This document shows positions 5,662 through 6,009 of a DNA stretch of 6,009 nucleotides, piece by piece. The DNA is from an uncultured Planctomycetaceae bacterium. GTDB taxonomy: Bacteria; Planctomycetota; Planctomycetia; Planctomycetales; Planctomycetaceae. Made by a program: the position numbers and the translations under genes. Each line of letters starts with the position of its first letter. Position 1 is the first letter of the stretch. The stretch is taken from contig CAIXQV010000291.1 of NCBI GenBank assembly GCA_903921605.1, positions 1-6,009 of the forward strand. Reading direction: 5' to 3'. The notes below the pieces were generated by a model, which worked only from the letters and a program-made list of their open reading frames with translations, was not told the DNA's origin and made no database searches.

Positions 5662-5745
5662 TGCGCTTCGGCGTTTTCTGCCGCTTCCATTCATGTTACC
5701 CTGTCGCGACGTAAATCTGGTCTTCTGTTGGTCTTGAGATCTGTT

Positions 5746-6009
5746 ATGCAGCCGGACGACAAGCTCTGCTATTGCTTCCATGTGACTCAGCGGAAGATTG
5801 TAAATTTTATCAGGCTGCATCAGCCACGAGTACCCAGTGAGGTGAGCGAATGCGGCGGGGCCGGTACTGGCTGTGGCTGGTGTGTTCCGTTCCTGAAGAA
5901 GCTGTTTGATGCCGGGAAAGCTCAGCGCGAAGCTGCGATTGAGATCAGTCCTGAAGAGTACGCTCGTGAACGAGCCGATTACGTCCGGGCGGGAAAAGGA
6001 AAACCTCCC
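5746..6009 (+). CDS. Bacterioferritin-associated-ferredoxin-like [2Fe-2S] protein (3' end outside the window)
   Basis: An open frame runs from ATG 5746 to the end of the window, 88 codons with no stop. Residues 7-54 match the BFD-type [2Fe-2S]-binding domain: C8-x-C10 near the N-terminus, a helical stretch (TQRKIVNFIRLH), then C43-G-W-C46 followed by a helix (VPFLKKLF). The four cysteines would hold the cluster. In E. coli Bfd this fold donates electrons to bacterioferritin to release stored iron; similar domains also occur in other redox proteins. An additional Cys36 lies in a Gly-rich loop (ECGGAGTGCGWC). The tail after 55 is charged (EEYARERADYVRAGKGK) and reaches beyond the domain. No ferritin gene is adjacent in the window. 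The ribosome binding site is weak (TGAGA at 5735-5739), but no other ATG lies in frame upstream in the gap. Confidence 0.85.
   Translation, partial: MQPDDKLCYCFHVTQRKIVNFIRLHQPRVPSEVSECGGAGTGCGWCVPFLKKLFDAGKAQREAAIEISPEEYARERADYVRAGKGKPP

Larger units (their letters stand above)
5439..5745. other. Divergent control region between the barrel gene and the [2Fe-2S] protein gene
   Basis: These 307 bp must hold promoters for both outward-facing genes. Seen here are a minus-strand promoter candidate (5571-5598), a hairpin AGCCC/GGGCT (5512-5516 and 5525-5529), two copies of TTGAGAGAG 24 bp apart (5530-5538 and 5554-5562), a hairpin CCGGATTC/GGATTCGG (5567-5585), a tandem repeat AATTGCAT (5644-5661) and an 8-bp palindrome GTCGCGAC (5703-5710). 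TCGCGA occurs three times (5507, 5547 and 5704). No tRNA or clear small RNA is visible. Confidence 0.7.

Noticed and set aside
5507..5709. Three TCGCGA palindromes in the control region as a possible operator set
   Set aside because: The same hexamer also occurs several times inside coding sequence in the window (near 1226, 4186 and 4693), so it seems generally common in this DNA.
5487..5714. Plus-strand frame of 75 codons in the divergent control region, with AGGTGG 6 nt before its ATG
   Set aside because: The product has no recognisable feature, and the frame would cover the only space available for both promoters. The ribosome binding site is suggestive but not enough.
1..6009. CRISPR array, tRNA, rRNA or insertion sequence
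   Set aside because: No regularly spaced direct repeats of CRISPR size, no cloverleaf or rRNA sequence, and no transposase frame were found on either strand.

Overview
The window looks like a piece of a planctomycete chromosome. The grounds are the protein families (a secreted beta-propeller-like protein, a lipoprotein with a WRYTxGALSxxGYTLLPGR core, an outer-membrane barrel with a GYGQ-rich linker and a GlmU-type nucleotidyltransferase without its acetyltransferase half), generous spacing between genes, and an inverted-repeat element beginning GTAGCCGG and ending CCGGCTAC of a kind I associate with planctomycete intergenic DNA. Taxonomy is inference from these features; no rRNA or other marker gene is present.

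Layout. Positions 1-1533 (+) encode a probably secreted protein of unknown function whose true start may lie before the window. Only 7 bp later it meets, tail to tail, a lipoprotein gene on the minus strand (1541-2491). A 598-bp gap (2492-3089) follows. It holds small hairpins, a perfect AGGAGG in front of a doubtful 62-codon frame, and a REPIN-like element (2987-3054). Next on the minus strand come a GlmU-like uridylyltransferase (3090-4034) and, 75 bp away, an outer-membrane beta-barrel protein (4110-5438, GTG start). These two may share a transcript. A 307-bp divergent control region (5439-5745) separates the barrel gene from a plus-strand gene that runs off the window at 6009. That gene encodes a bacterioferritin-associated-ferredoxin-like [2Fe-2S] protein.

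How the genes fit together. The clearest biochemical role is activation of GlcNAc-1-phosphate to UDP-GlcNAc (GlmU-like), which feeds cell-envelope polymers. The barrel, the lipoprotein and the first gene are all envelope or exported proteins, so the region has an envelope flavour, but nothing shows that it is one functional system. The [2Fe-2S] protein belongs to iron or redox biology and shares only the divergent control region with its neighbour.

The most interesting non-coding feature is the REPIN-like element. It has two inverted 24-nt copies, each a GTAG foot plus a hairpin with a GUGA loop, the architecture recognised by REP-associated tyrosine transposases. A related solo hairpin without the GTAG foot may sit at 5567-5585. 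I see no complete novel defence, mobile or biosynthetic system here.
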